Under the pieces are notes generated by a model. That model was not told the DNA's origin. It saw only the letters and a list, made by a program, of their open reading frames with translations, and made no database searches. A stretch of 64,000 nt of DNA from JAJRZL01 sp964557855 (lineage in GTDB: Bacteria; Zixibacteria; MSB-5A5; GN15; FEB-12): contig CAZLBP010000017.1 of NCBI GenBank assembly GCA_964557855.1, forward strand, positions 1 through 64,000, given 5' to 3'. A program made the position numbers and the translations under genes. Shown piece by piece: positions 25,111-34,054 of the stretch. Numbering within the stretch: position 1 is the first letter of the stretch; every line of letters starts with the position of its first letter.

Positions 25111-25518
25111 CTATTCGATGCTTTTGGCTGATCGTTTCGTTTCGGAAAGGATTCTCCAATAGGCTCTTTCAACGACCAGAGAGATTTCGTGGCTTTTGAA
25201 CGGCTTGGTGATGTACTCATCCGCCCCCAGCAACAGAGCGTCTTTGACCGTGTATGTATCGCCGTAGGCCGTCATGATGATCACCCCTGTTCGGGGATAT
25301 TCGCTTTTGATGATCTTCAGTAACTCGAGGCCGTTCATCCGAGGCATTTTCATATCCGAAATGACAATGTCGCAGGCGCTCTCCCCCAACAGTTCCAGAG
25401 CGTTAATGCCATCGCAGGCCGTACGCACCTTGTACCCTTCCCGGGCGAGAATCTTCTCCAACAGCGTCGTCATCATTTCTTCGTCATCGACCACCAGAAT
25501 AGACACCGAACTTTTCAC
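25111..25518 (-). CDS. Single-domain response regulator (CheY-like)
   Basis: 135 residues, a complete receiver domain and little more. Acidic pocket DD (11-12), phosphoacceptor Asp55 in IVISDMKMPRMNG, Thr in MTAYGD, and Lys in YITKPFK. No output domain, so it acts by protein contact. It is the last gene of the flagellar cluster, just downstream of a second receiver protein, and probably transmits chemosensory or c-di-GMP-linked input. Confidence 0.9.
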   Translation of the reverse strand: MKSSVSILVVDDEEMMTTLLEKILAREGYKVRTACDGINALELLGESACDIVISDMKMPRMNGLELLKIIKSEYPRTGVIIMTAYGDTYTVKDALLLGADEYITKPFKSHEISLVVERAYWRILSETKRSAKSIE

Positions 25519-25578
25519 AACGGCTCCTCAATTATGTAACCAACATTCGTTTTCATTCTACCGACCCGACGTATGAGT

Positions 25579-26040
25579 TCATACCAGCAAACCGGCCACT
25601 TCGTCGACAAATTCCTCCAACCGGAACGGCTTATACAGAACGCGGCTGGCGCCCAGCATCCCGGATTCTCGAATCAGCCGATCCGTGGCATTACCGGTCA
25701 CGACCATCACGGGCAGGTGCGGGTCGATCTCCTTGATGGATGTGAGCACCTCCAGGCCGGAAACTTCCGGCATGATAATGTCCAGCGTAATCAAGTCATA
25801 GTCGGCCGTGCGTACCTTGTCGATCGCCTCACCGCCGGTTTCGACGTGGTCGACTTCCACCGCATCCGTCTCGGCAAAAAACTCGGTGAACATGTCGTGT
25901 ACCCACGGTTCATCATCGACCATAAGAATCCGAAACGGTCGACCCCGCTGCACCGCACCGTCGTGTAACCGGCCTATGCCGGCCAGATCATCGAGTATCG
26001 TGCTCTTGTTCTCCATTGTCAGGGACTTGTCCTTGTTCAT
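25579..26040 (-). CDS. Response regulator receiver protein
   Basis: 153 residues from the ATG at 26040 (GAGG 9 bp upstream). A 35-residue N-terminal tail is followed by a receiver domain with LMVDDEPWVHDM, phosphoacceptor in LITLDIIMPEVSG, TGNAT and VLYKPFRLEEF. The two adjacent receivers and the upstream PilZ genes suggest a signalling module tied to flagellar control. Confidence 0.9.
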   Translation of the reverse strand: MNKDKSLTMENKSTILDDLAGIGRLHDGAVQRGRPFRILMVDDEPWVHDMFTEFFAETDAVEVDHVETGGEAIDKVRTADYDLITLDIIMPEVSGLEVLTSIKEIDPHLPVMVVTGNATDRLIRESGMLGASRVLYKPFRLEEFVDEVAGLLV

Positions 26041-26108
26041 TATCAAAACCTCGGTTGACGAATATGTCAGGCATATTCATTCGGAATTCCATATGGTTCC
26101 ATCGGACG

Positions 26109-26477
26109 TCATTCTCTTTGACCTTCGACCTGCTTGCCCTTGGTGAGAGCCGCCAGAATAAGGTTACACTGATCCAGGATATTGTGCAGTCGCGGTTCGA
26201 TGGGGTCCTTAATCAAACCGTCCAGGTGATGCATCCCGCGGGTGGCGCGTTCGTTCCGGGCGGCGTTGACGATACCGGCCAGCTCCTGGACGACCTTAAC
26301 CACACCGTTGACCAACCGAATGAAGGCCGGCTCCAGCCGGTTAATCTCAGCCGACTCGGTTTTCGCTTTGGCCAGGTAAATAGCCAGATTCAGCGCCAGG
26401 GTCCTCACTTCGTCGTTCAGGTCGTGCACCTGGTCGATGATGGCGGATTCGGACGGTTGATTGGTATCAGCACTCAT
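26109..26477 (-). CDS. Unrecognised all-helical protein of the flagellar cluster
   Basis: 122 residues with no signal peptide. The sequence is strongly amphipathic helical with heptad-like spacing (SAIIDQVHDLNDEVRTLALN, VVKVVQELAGIVNAARNER, LHNILDQCNLILAAL). It may form a helical bundle. I do not recognise a family. It sits between the second response regulator and a secreted protein in the same orientation. Confidence 0.65.
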   Translation of the reverse strand: MSADTNQPSESAIIDQVHDLNDEVRTLALNLAIYLAKAKTESAEINRLEPAFIRLVNGVVKVVQELAGIVNAARNERATRGMHHLDGLIKDPIEPRLHNILDQCNLILAALTKGKQVEGQRE

Positions 26478-26500
26478 GTGTTTTTCTCAAACTGATTCAA

Positions 26501-27124
26501 CTAGAACCGTATTCTCATGTTATGACCGATTCGTTCGACGAGCTCCTGACAGAACGCTGTTTCCAGATTTTTGAAAAATCTGATCTTGGCGGGAGCCGTC
26601 AGGTGCAGGTCGGGGTCGTTTACTTCATCATCCATGGTCGCCTGAAAGACGCGCGGTCCTTTCTCTTCGACTCGTACCGACTCCGCCAACAAGAACCGCT
26701 TCCGGTTGACGTCAAGAAGACGCACCTCGGCGTCGATAACACCCACCGTCGTGTACTTGTGGAATACCAGCGGCACGTGGAAATCTTTCTGACGCTCCAG
26801 ATCGATGCGCTCGACATGGATTACGATCAGGTAGCGACAGGCCGCCTCCCGACACCAATCAAGCAGAGAGTCGAGATTGTAATAGGCCCGAGGAAAGCGG
26901 ACGTTTTCTGCGGTTGCCGAAGAAACCGGTATAGCTCGCAGGTTATGACTGCGGTTAATGATCTTGACGAGTTCAGCTTCAACAGTCGGTTCGTACCAGG
27001 GAGACCGGATGCCCGATACACGCACCATCAGATCTTCCACGCCGTTTTGGGCACACGCGGGCTGATACACCCACAAGCTGCTTAGCAATAAGACCAACGC
27101 AAATGACGCCAATCGCGAGGGCAT
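26501..27124 (-). CDS. Secreted protein of unknown function
   Basis: 207 residues with a signal peptide (MPSRLASFALVLLLSSLWV ... ACAQ). The mature part has an alpha/beta pattern with CREAACRYLIVIHVERIDLE and DAEVRLLDVNRKRFLLAES, resembling the overall layout of periplasmic beta-propensity domains in flagellar basal-body accessory proteins such as FlgT/CsgG-like folds. That comparison is only a structural impression. It is in the operon downstream of the PilZ genes. Confidence 0.65.
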   Translation of the reverse strand: MPSRLASFALVLLLSSLWVYQPACAQNGVEDLMVRVSGIRSPWYEPTVEAELVKIINRSHNLRAIPVSSATAENVRFPRAYYNLDSLLDWCREAACRYLIVIHVERIDLERQKDFHVPLVFHKYTTVGVIDAEVRLLDVNRKRFLLAESVRVEEKGPRVFQATMDDEVNDPDLHLTAPAKIRFFKNLETAFCQELVERIGHNMRIRF

Positions 27125-27126
27125 TG

Positions 27127-27639
27127 TTATTCCTCAGATTTCGTATAGAGGTAATTCCTGAGCACTTCCTGCACGCACTGCTGGAAATCTCCGTACTGTT
27201 CCGTGAGCAGGACCAGTTCCGAGTCGGAAAGTCGATCGTCAAGTCTGTTTCTGGAGATGAACTCAATTCCGACCAAATAGTGACTGTCATCCCGTTCGAC
27301 ACGCTTGACGATCCCGAGGACGTTCTGCACGGTGACCTGTTGCTGGAGAGAGAAGCGCATAGAGAGAACGTCGTTTTCGCCGAGAGGCTGCTCGAGATCA
27401 ACGAGTACCCCGCCGGCCGAGATATTCAGAATCTCGCCGTCGAACTGATAGGAATTCTCATCCGGCCAGAAATTCCCCAAATCATCCTTCACTCTGCGCA
27501 CGGATATCGGGGACTGGATTTCAAGCCGCACGAAGCGTCGCTGGTTCTCCCGGTCAATCCGGAACGGCGGCCGAATATCGATTCTCCTCTCGTGGACATC
27601 CACGTCCGATACAAATCTGATTTTGGGTGTTTGATTCAT
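27127..27639 (-). CDS. PilZ domain protein (third of three)
   Basis: 170 residues with the two c-di-GMP-binding PilZ signatures: RRFVR (RxxxR) in ENQRRFVRLEI near residue 34, and NISAGG ([D/N]xSxxG) in LNISAGGVLVDL near residue 72. The remainder is a short C-terminal helix. It probably couples c-di-GMP level to flagellar motor or export activity, given its place in the operon. Confidence 0.9.
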   Translation of the reverse strand: MNQTPKIRFVSDVDVHERRIDIRPPFRIDRENQRRFVRLEIQSPISVRRVKDDLGNFWPDENSYQFDGEILNISAGGVLVDLEQPLGENDVLSMRFSLQQQVTVQNVLGIVKRVERDDSHYLVGIEFISRNRLDDRLSDSELVLLTEQYGDFQQCVQEVLRNYLYTKSEE

Positions 27640-27655
27640 GATTCTGTCCCTGGTC

Positions 27656-28423
27656 TCACGGTTGACGGTTTTGCGTCCATGTTACTAACCTGTTTGTTAT
27701 TAAATACCGTTGAACCTCGTCATAGACGAACAGGTTTTCCGGCAGTGCCTTAATAACGGCATTGGCGACGTGTTTGGCTCGGTTCTCGCGCGGGATGAAC
27801 ATCACGCCCAGCTGGAACTGGCCGATTTCGTTTTGACTGCAATGGCGTACCTGACCGATGACAAGTTTCGGGAATTCGATTTCCACGAAGTCGATGTTGA
27901 GGCACAAATAGGCCGGTGGCTGGAGATTACTCGAGAGGCCGAGCAGCGTGCCGCCGCCGGACAGATCGATAGTCTCAGTGACCATCCATCGCAGCCGGTC
28001 GAGCCTGGCGGGCACCAGTGACTGGCGGGGCAGGGCGGCCAGGCGAACCGAGCGCGCCACAACTATTCGGGGAAAACGGCGTCTGGTCAGCAGCGTGACT
28101 CGATCATCGAAAATAATCTTGCATGTCCTGGCTCCGGTTCGTTTGAGTTGCCCCTGTATAGCGATTTGCTCCCCCCGGTACTCCATTTTCACGGTCACAC
28201 GCTGGTTATTCACCAGGCTATCAACCAGGCCGGAGGCGCCGCCGCGGTCCACTGTGACCGTATGGTCGCCCGCGACAATGACCCGGCTTTCCAACGGACG
28301 GTTGCCGAACTGCTCTGAGAACAGTGTCAACCGGCGACCCACCAGCGCTGACAGGTCCAGCCGTCTGATATCGACCACCGGGCCTTTGTCCGTCTTGCCA
28401 GCTGCAATCATTGCGGTACTCAC
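27656..28423 (-). CDS. YcgR-like PilZ protein (second of three)
   Basis: 255 residues from GTG 28423. This GTG overlaps the TGA stop of the preceding gene (GTGA), so translation coupling is likely; the ATG at 28411 is the alternative. The open frame further upstream is a shadow of the neighbouring gene. The N-terminal half is a YcgR-type beta domain (LTLFSEQFGNRPLESRVIV, MEYRGEQIAIQGQL). The C-terminal PilZ domain has RRRFPR and DLSGGG. YcgR-like proteins act as a flagellar brake when bound to c-di-GMP. Confidence 0.87.
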   Translation of the reverse strand: MSTAMIAAGKTDKGPVVDIRRLDLSALVGRRLTLFSEQFGNRPLESRVIVAGDHTVTVDRGGASGLVDSLVNNQRVTVKMEYRGEQIAIQGQLKRTGARTCKIIFDDRVTLLTRRRFPRIVVARSVRLAALPRQSLVPARLDRLRWMVTETIDLSGGGTLLGLSSNLQPPAYLCLNIDFVEIEFPKLVIGQVRHCSQNEIGQFQLGVMFIPRENRAKHVANAVIKALPENLFVYDEVQRYLITNRLVTWTQNRQP

Positions 28424-29172
28424 AGCAGGCCTTTCTTGCGCAGCGCCACTTGCTGCTGGAATATGTACAGGACCAGCCTGTTCTGCATCATTTGATCGAA
28501 ATGCAGAACGGCCTTGGGCAGATTCTTCTGGATTTCGGGTTCGACGAATCGCGCGAAGGCCTCTTCGAGGATGAACTCGATGCCGCAGAAACGCTTTTTG
28601 TCCTTGATGTCTACTCGACGGCAAATCCCGGCAATTGCCTCCGGCAGTCCGATTTCGTCAAACAGGGGGCATTTCAAAATCACGATATCGTCTTTTCTAA
28701 CTTCGTGCTCAACCTGCAGCAGTACGCCGCCGCCGCTCACGTTATGGCAACGGCCGTCGCGCCACTTCAACTTCCCCAGGTTGGTTGACTCCGAAGACGC
28801 TGCCCGCGTCAAGAGCGCGTACGACATCTGCTTGTCGAAATCGACCCGTACGAATTCGCGCCGTTGTACGCGCCTGATTTCGTCCGGCGCCTGCAATATA
28901 TAAAAGCGGCGGCCGTCACTGGTCAGTACCGAAATGCGGGAATGAAAGCGATACATGGCGTCTTCGCGGTTAAAAAAGACTATACAGTCAGCATTGTCCC
29001 GCAGCAACGTATGGCCGGAGAGCAGTTCCGGCGCACTGATAACGAGATGGGCGTCGCGGAAGTCCTCGATGCGGGCCAGGTAGTGGCCGGACTCGCTGCT
29101 TTCACCGGTCACGATCTCAATACGATCCCAGAGTTCCAGGTATTTCTTCTTTTTCTTTTGCCCTGTGTACAC
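28420..29172 (-). CDS. YcgR-like PilZ protein (first of three)
   Basis: 250 residues with a basic N-terminus (MYTGQKKKKK). The N-terminal YcgR_2-like domain is followed by PilZ, with RREFVRVDF near 105-113 (RxxxR) and NVSGGG near 147. The stop codon overlaps the next PilZ start. Function as for the other two copies, presumably a c-di-GMP receptor that acts on the flagellar switch or stator. Confidence 0.9.
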   Translation of the reverse strand: MYTGQKKKKKYLELWDRIEIVTGESSESGHYLARIEDFRDAHLVISAPELLSGHTLLRDNADCIVFFNREDAMYRFHSRISVLTSDGRRFYILQAPDEIRRVQRREFVRVDFDKQMSYALLTRAASSESTNLGKLKWRDGRCHNVSGGGVLLQVEHEVRKDDIVILKCPLFDEIGLPEAIAGICRRVDIKDKKRFCGIEFILEEAFARFVEPEIQKNLPKAVLHFDQMMQNRLVLYIFQQQVALRKKGLL

Positions 29173-29183
29173 CTGTGCTCCTT

Positions 29184-30371
29184 TTATGGCGCCACGGCAT
29201 TCAAGGCCGCCATATTGGATTTACCTTGTTCGATCGCCAATTCCAGTATTTTTCGCGCCAGCGCGGTTCGGGTTTTGTCGTGCCGATTCTGATAGATGAA
29301 TTCCTGCCCGTTTTTGATGGTGCTGTTAAAATACTCGCGAGCTGTATCGAAATCCCCGATGCGGCGGGACAACTCGGCGATGAGATAAGCCGCCTGGATC
29401 TGCTGGTTACCCGGAGAGATGCTGCGACCGTCGACATACGACATTTTGTAGTTCTTGACCGCCAGCTCGAGCGCTTCTCGTTCGCAAGTGACGATGCCGT
29501 CCCAGGATTGTTTCAGCTCCGCCAGGAAGTCCTCAAAGGAAGTATAGACGCCGAATTGCGGGACAACGTCACAGTCGATCCCGTGACAGGCGGCTTTGTA
29601 CTCCCGTATCAGATTGTTGTAGTTGACCAGCCATTTCTGAACTTGATTTTGTGAATCCTGCGCGGCGGCCGTGACGGTTTCGAATTTCTCCTTATACTGA
29701 ACCAGTTCCGGTGACAGTTCACTGCCCTGAGCCAGGGTCTCAAAATGAGATTTTAGATAAGCATCGAAGTATTGTACAGCTTCGGTCGACTGTTCAATGG
29801 CGTTGCATACTTGTTTGTATTTGCCCTCCAGCTCCGACAACATCCCCCGCAATCGAACCAGATGAGGATTCTCACCTTCCTCCCTGTTGCGGAAAATCCA
29901 GCCGATGCGCAGATAGAATCGCCCCAGATCGAGTCTGCTGTAGTGCTCGGCCAGCTGCTCGTCGAAAATGGCCAGATGCAATCTGAGGATGGCCGATTCA
30001 TTCGGAAAGCGCGGGATATCGATGGCTTCGCCCATACGCTTGACCACCGAGTCGGCGGTACTGAGTTGATCCAGGTGTTTCTCCTTGACGGTCTTCAGAC
30101 GGTACATACGGAAGTGGTTATCAGACTTCCAGTCCTTGAAACTGTTGGTGAACTCGCGCGAGTATAGACAGTGGCTACAGGTAGCGACGAAGAACAGCAA
30201 TGGATTGTAGGCCTGGTATTTGGGGAAGCGCCATTTAATCTCGCGGGGGCAAAAGTCCGAATCACGACCGCCTTCGACGTACGCTCCCATGCGCACCGTT
30301 TCGTACTCGTTGACCGTTTTACAGATCGGGCATTCAACCGTTGTCACATAAAAAGGGCTATCCGTAGCCAT
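29184..30371 (-). CDS. DUF2225 family protein
   Basis: 395 residues. The N-terminus has paired cysteines (VECPICKTVNEYE, DFCPREIKWRFPKYQAYNP, VATCSHCLYSREF), a likely zinc ribbon. The remainder is a long helical, TPR-like region of about 280 residues. The motif CPREIKW and the DUF2225 pattern match a family of unknown role common in spirochaetes and FCB bacteria. Here it lies between fliA and the PilZ genes of the flagellar operon, so a regulatory role is possible but not shown. Confidence 0.85.
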   Translation of the reverse strand: MATDSPFYVTTVECPICKTVNEYETVRMGAYVEGGRDSDFCPREIKWRFPKYQAYNPLLFFVATCSHCLYSREFTNSFKDWKSDNHFRMYRLKTVKEKHLDQLSTADSVVKRMGEAIDIPRFPNESAILRLHLAIFDEQLAEHYSRLDLGRFYLRIGWIFRNREEGENPHLVRLRGMLSELEGKYKQVCNAIEQSTEAVQYFDAYLKSHFETLAQGSELSPELVQYKEKFETVTAAAQDSQNQVQKWLVNYNNLIREYKAACHGIDCDVVPQFGVYTSFEDFLAELKQSWDGIVTCEREALELAVKNYKMSYVDGRSISPGNQQIQAAYLIAELSRRIGDFDTAREYFNSTIKNGQEFIYQNRHDKTRTALARKILELAIEQGKSNMAALNAVAP

Positions 30372-30392
30372 GTTTATCTCCTTCGTTATCGG

Positions 30393-30788
30393 CTATCTGT
30401 CATAGTGCAAGAGCGCCAGTTCGGCATCGGAAATCGGCAGAACGGACCTCACCTGGGCCGCCGATGAGCCGGCCTGCAACATGGATCTGGCCATCTTGAT
30501 AATAACGGCTCGTTCGTGGCCGCGGCCACGGTCAGTGCGACGGTCGGTCTGATCTTCGTTCGGCATCGTCTTCAACGGAATGAACTCCAGATGTGATCGG
30601 GCACCGCCCGTTGTCGCCGGAGCCAAAGACGGGGTCACCGGGGGGTGCATCGACGGCCCTGCTTCTGACGGCGCAGGCTGCCTTTTCTTCTGAATCGCCG
30701 AATAAACGAGCATCCAGAATCCGCCCGCAGCGATATAGCCGATCACGTCCAGGCCTATTTCAATCAGCATATTCGTTGACAAGTCCAT
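30393..30788 (-). CDS. Single-TM flagellar-operon protein with C-terminal helical tail
   Basis: 131 residues from ATG 30788, preceded by GAAAAGGG. A GTG at 30809 overlapping the previous stop codon is the alternative. One TM helix (about 9-33, IGYIAAGGFWMLVYSAI), a Pro/Ser-rich linker, and a C-terminal segment KMARSMLQAGSSAAQVRSVL (about 97-116) followed by LPISDAELALL. Such a tail resembles DUF2802-type proteins found near flagellar regulators, but I am not certain. Confidence 0.7.
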   Translation of the reverse strand: MDLSTNMLIEIGLDVIGYIAAGGFWMLVYSAIQKKRQPAPSEAGPSMHPPVTPSLAPATTGGARSHLEFIPLKTMPNEDQTDRRTDRGRGHERAVIIKMARSMLQAGSSAAQVRSVLPISDAELALLHYDR

Positions 30789-30805
30789 TCGTCCCTTTTC
30801 TCCAT

Positions 30806-31102
30806 TCACGCTTCCAGATCAATGTGTCTCGTATTGTCCGGTCGTTCCTTATCGTCTACCTCGTTGGTTTCTGGCTCCGCACAGCCGCCCGGCGATTCTT
30901 CTTCTTCCGTGTCGCCCGTGATCAATACCAGATCAGAACGATCTTTTCCGGTTGAGTTCTTCCGTTTCTTTTTCGATTTCTTCTTCAGCAGAACATCAAA
31001 CGGTTCCTGCTCATCTTCCTCCTTGGACCGAGCCGTTTTGTTGACCCGACTCTGCAGCGGAGGCTTCGGCAGGTTGTCAACGGACTCTATCGACTCATTC
31101 AT
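30806..31102 (-). CDS. Small highly charged protein
   Basis: 98 residues, Lys/Glu/Asp-rich, low complexity (LLKKKSKKKRKNSTGKDR, DTEEEESPGG). No domain recognised and probably disordered. Kept because it is immediately downstream of fliA, tightly packed with the next gene and in phase with the operon. No clear function. Confidence 0.5.
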   Translation of the reverse strand: MNESIESVDNLPKPPLQSRVNKTARSKEEDEQEPFDVLLKKKSKKKRKNSTGKDRSDLVLITGDTEEEESPGGCAEPETNEVDDKERPDNTRHIDLEA

Positions 31103-31130
31103 CGGTCTTGTTCCTTGCCGGCAATGCAGT

Positions 31131-32003
31131 TCACCCGGTCAGCGCGAATTGTTCACGAACCATGTGGCGCAGTTTGACCACTGCCCGTGTGTGGATTTGC
31201 GATACGCGCGATTCGGAAATACTCATGACTTCGCCGATCTCTTTCAGGGTCAGCTCTTCGTAGTAATACAGGGCGATCACCAGTTTTTCCTGCTTGGTCA
31301 GGCGATCCATGGCCACGACCAGGAAGCTGCGCAATTCATCCTTTTCGATCTCACCCAGGACACCGGCGTCAGAATGATCCATGATCGTCTCGATGCGCGG
31401 TACCTGACGATTGTCATCTTCCCGATAGATGACCTCGTCCAGGGACAGAATCTGTGTCCCGGACACGTCGTCAAGGGCCAGGTTGAGTTCTCTTTCACTG
31501 ATATTCATATGCGAGGCCAGTTCATCTTTCTTGGGCGGTCGGCCCAGGCTGTTCTCCAGACTTGTCAAGGCGCGTTCGATTTCCCGGGACTTGGCACGGG
31601 TTGAGCGCGGCACCCAGTCCAGGGCTCTCAGTTCATCGAGAATAGCGCCGCGAATACGGGGCACCGCGTAGGTTTCGAACTTGACTCCGCGCGACGGGTC
31701 GAAGTTTTTGAAAGCTTCAATCAGACCGATGACTCCCGTATTAACCAAATCCGGCAGTTCCACCGACCGGGGGAATCCCATAGCCATGCGCGATGCCACA
31801 TTGCGGACCAACGGAATATACTTGCCTAACAGGTCCTGTCTGAGTTCCGGGGATTTGTGCTTGTTATAGCGTGCCCAATCCCGACCGGTTACCTTCCACT
31901 TTTTAACCCGTTTCGGCTTCTCACTCGCGATCGCCTGCTCGACACTTATCCGTTCGGGGCTGGTGTCGGCGCTGTCGGCTTTTGTTGTTACTGTGTTAAC
32001 CAT
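31131..32003 (-). CDS. fliA: Flagellar sigma factor (sigma-28)
   Basis: 290 residues with sigma regions 2, 3 and 4: LVRNVASRMAMGFPRSVELP, GVKFETYAVPRIRGAILDE and, at the C-terminus, YYYEELTLKEIGEVMSISES. An unusual 60-residue N-terminal extension has a basic Lys/Arg patch. FliA directs transcription of late flagellar and motility genes. AAGGAG lies 11-12 bp before the start. Downstream of flhG, in the order often seen in flagellar operons. Confidence 0.93.
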   Translation of the reverse strand: MVNTVTTKADSADTSPERISVEQAIASEKPKRVKKWKVTGRDWARYNKHKSPELRQDLLGKYIPLVRNVASRMAMGFPRSVELPDLVNTGVIGLIEAFKNFDPSRGVKFETYAVPRIRGAILDELRALDWVPRSTRAKSREIERALTSLENSLGRPPKKDELASHMNISERELNLALDDVSGTQILSLDEVIYREDDNRQVPRIETIMDHSDAGVLGEIEKDELRSFLVVAMDRLTKQEKLVIALYYYEELTLKEIGEVMSISESRVSQIHTRAVVKLRHMVREQFALTG

Positions 32004-32010
32004 TTGTCCG

Positions 32011-32877
32011 CTATCTCCTTATATCGGCCATGGCCGGTAAATCATTTATTGGCGTTGCTTGAGATTTATCGTTGAAGGAGGCTTCTACCTCAGTTACCTC
32101 GGTCAGCCTCTGAGCCAAATGCGTGAGCGCGGCGACTGCCGGAGCTTGCTCATCTATTTGGGAGACAGGCGCTTGCGCCGCCACCGACCGACGGACCGTG
32201 TCATCCTCCGGCACGAAACCCAAACATGGAATGGAACGGCTCAGAAATCGCTCCGTTAGTTCTGACAGTGACGCGGACATGAACTCGACCTCCGCTATGT
32301 CCCGCACCCGGTTGACAACAAGCTCCGTCCTCGAAGATGGTTTCCGGCTGACGAGCTGCTTGAAAAGCCCATAGGCATTGGCCAGTGAGGTCAATTCCGG
32401 CAGGACGACCAGACAGTTCCGGTCGGCCGCCAGTGCAATCTGTTCGGCGAATTCAGAAATGCCGGAGCCGAGGTCAACGATAATGAACTCGTAGTCCTTC
32501 GCACTCTGACGAAGGGTGGACATTAGAGACTCGACGTCTTCCGTGCCAAAGTTTCTCACGTCGGCCGGACATCCCGGAGCCGACAGCAAGTGCAAGTCGT
32601 CTGACAGAACACTGATTGCGGAATCGATAGTCGTTTCTTGGCGAAGAATGTGGCGGACGCTTCTTTCGGGACGGCAGTTGGCGAGCACGTGCAGGTTGCC
32701 GCAGGTCAGGTCGGCGTCGACCAAGAGGACTCTGTGACCGACTGCGGTCAGCCGCTCAGCCAGGTTGAAAGCGATAATCGACTTGCCGGTACCGCCCTTG
32801 CCGGAGGATACGGAGACTATCCGGCCGGCTTCTGCCGTTGAGACTGGATAGCGAACTTGCCTTTTCTTATTGTCCAT
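32011..32877 (-). CDS. flhG: FlhG/MinD-like ATPase regulating flagellar number
   Basis: 288 residues from the ATG at 32877. Deviant Walker A SSGKGGTGKSIIAFNLAE (near 25), VLLVDADLTCGNLHVL, and FIIVDLGSGISEF. FlhG sets flagellar number and placement with FlhF. It overlaps the end of flhF by 11 bp and precedes fliA, the usual flhF-flhG-fliA order. The N-terminal residues show no clear DQAxxLR activation helix. Confidence 0.9.
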   Translation of the reverse strand: MDNKKRQVRYPVSTAEAGRIVSVSSGKGGTGKSIIAFNLAERLTAVGHRVLLVDADLTCGNLHVLANCRPERSVRHILRQETTIDSAISVLSDDLHLLSAPGCPADVRNFGTEDVESLMSTLRQSAKDYEFIIVDLGSGISEFAEQIALAADRNCLVVLPELTSLANAYGLFKQLVSRKPSSRTELVVNRVRDIAEVEFMSASLSELTERFLSRSIPCLGFVPEDDTVRRSVAAQAPVSQIDEQAPAVAALTHLAQRLTEVTEVEASFNDKSQATPINDLPAMADIRR

Positions 32878-34054
32878 GGGAAACCTCCGGAGCCAACATT
32901 GTTTCCGCCAGTCGCTGTGCCGAGGGAATTTCGAGTTCCCCCGTCCCGGCCGGGGACTGAGATGTGTAGGCAACGGGCGCCTTCAGTGTCCGCGCCACGT
33001 CCGCTATCGATCCCAGCCGGTGCGTCTGATCCAGCATCGTCATAACGGCCTGGGTCGGCGCCAACATGGTGAGTGAAGCCGCCTGGTTGCGTACGTCGGA
33101 CGATCGGGTGAGAGCCGAGAAGACCACGATGCGGTGAGTTGTCCGGAGCCGATGGACGGTCTCCTGGAAGGCCAGGCGCTTGCTCCGTTCGGTCGGGAGA
33201 GCCGGCGCATCGATAAGTGTAACGACGTTTTTGTCGCCATTGTCGAGGTTGCCGTCAACGCATGAATCCGGCATATCGAGATCAAGCAGGTCGGCATACC
33301 AGGCCAACTCTTCATAGGCGGCTATGCTCTGACAATCAAAGGCGGCCAGTTTTACTTTCTTTTTCTGTTGGCAAACCAATTGCGCAGCCATTTTGCCCAT
33401 GACGGACGTCTTACCCGAACCTGGAGGGCCGGTGAACAGAATGCGGTCGCCGCAAGCCACGTCGATTCCGGGGGAGATATATCGTTCCAGCGCCCTCGCC
33501 AATTCCACCGTGAGATTGCTTTTGACGTCGGTGGGGTTGGCGTACTTCCGCACCAGCGACGTCACGAGTTCGGTAACGAACACCTCCGAAAAATCGGCGC
33601 GGCGCAGTTGTTCGGCCACCTGCTGAATCTGCCTGGGCCGGGTGGCATCCTTGCCCAAAAACAGATTGAGACCGAGCAATTGATCCATCTTCCGTTCCAG
33701 CGCGGCCACGACTTCTCTGACATTATCCAGCGCCACGGCTTGAATCGGTGCCGTTATTGTCGGCATTGTGGGGTCGGGTTCGGCGGCCTCAGTCATCGTG
33801 CTCGGCCGGGGGACCGGTTCCGTGGGCACAGTACTTTCTTGAGGCTCGGATTCCCGTAATCCGTCCGCCCTGAGCACACTCGCTACTCGCGCCGAATCCG
33901 CCCGCTCGACGCAGGCGGTTATTTCTACTTGTGGTCGTTTCCCGCCGTTGGCGTATTGACGCGTCTTGAGCACGATCGCATCACCGCCCAGTTCCCGGCG
34001 TACCATTTTCATGGCGGCGCCGGCGGACTCGGCCGTATAGGACTTAATTATCAT
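32867..34054 (-). CDS. flhF: Flagellar biosynthesis SRP-type GTPase FlhF, altered G motifs
   Basis: 395 residues: basic N domain (MIIKSYTAESAGAAMKMVRR), linker rich in Pro/Thr/Glu, and NG domain with P-loop LFTGPPGSGKTSVMGKMAAQ. FlhF recruits the first flagellar components to the assembly site. Motif changes: where FlhF normally has DTAG (G3) the sequence reads LIDAPALP, and where TKxD (G4) is expected it reads TMLDQT. The G2 region FDCQSIAAYEELAWYA has Ser where Arg is normal. Nucleotide hydrolysis may be weakened. Overlaps flhG and follows flhA. Confidence 0.88.
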   Translation of the reverse strand: MIIKSYTAESAGAAMKMVRRELGGDAIVLKTRQYANGGKRPQVEITACVERADSARVASVLRADGLRESEPQESTVPTEPVPRPSTMTEAAEPDPTMPTITAPIQAVALDNVREVVAALERKMDQLLGLNLFLGKDATRPRQIQQVAEQLRRADFSEVFVTELVTSLVRKYANPTDVKSNLTVELARALERYISPGIDVACGDRILFTGPPGSGKTSVMGKMAAQLVCQQKKKVKLAAFDCQSIAAYEELAWYADLLDLDMPDSCVDGNLDNGDKNVVTLIDAPALPTERSKRLAFQETVHRLRTTHRIVVFSALTRSSDVRNQAASLTMLAPTQAVMTMLDQTHRLGSIADVARTLKAPVAYTSQSPAGTGELEIPSAQRLAETMLAPEVSHGQ

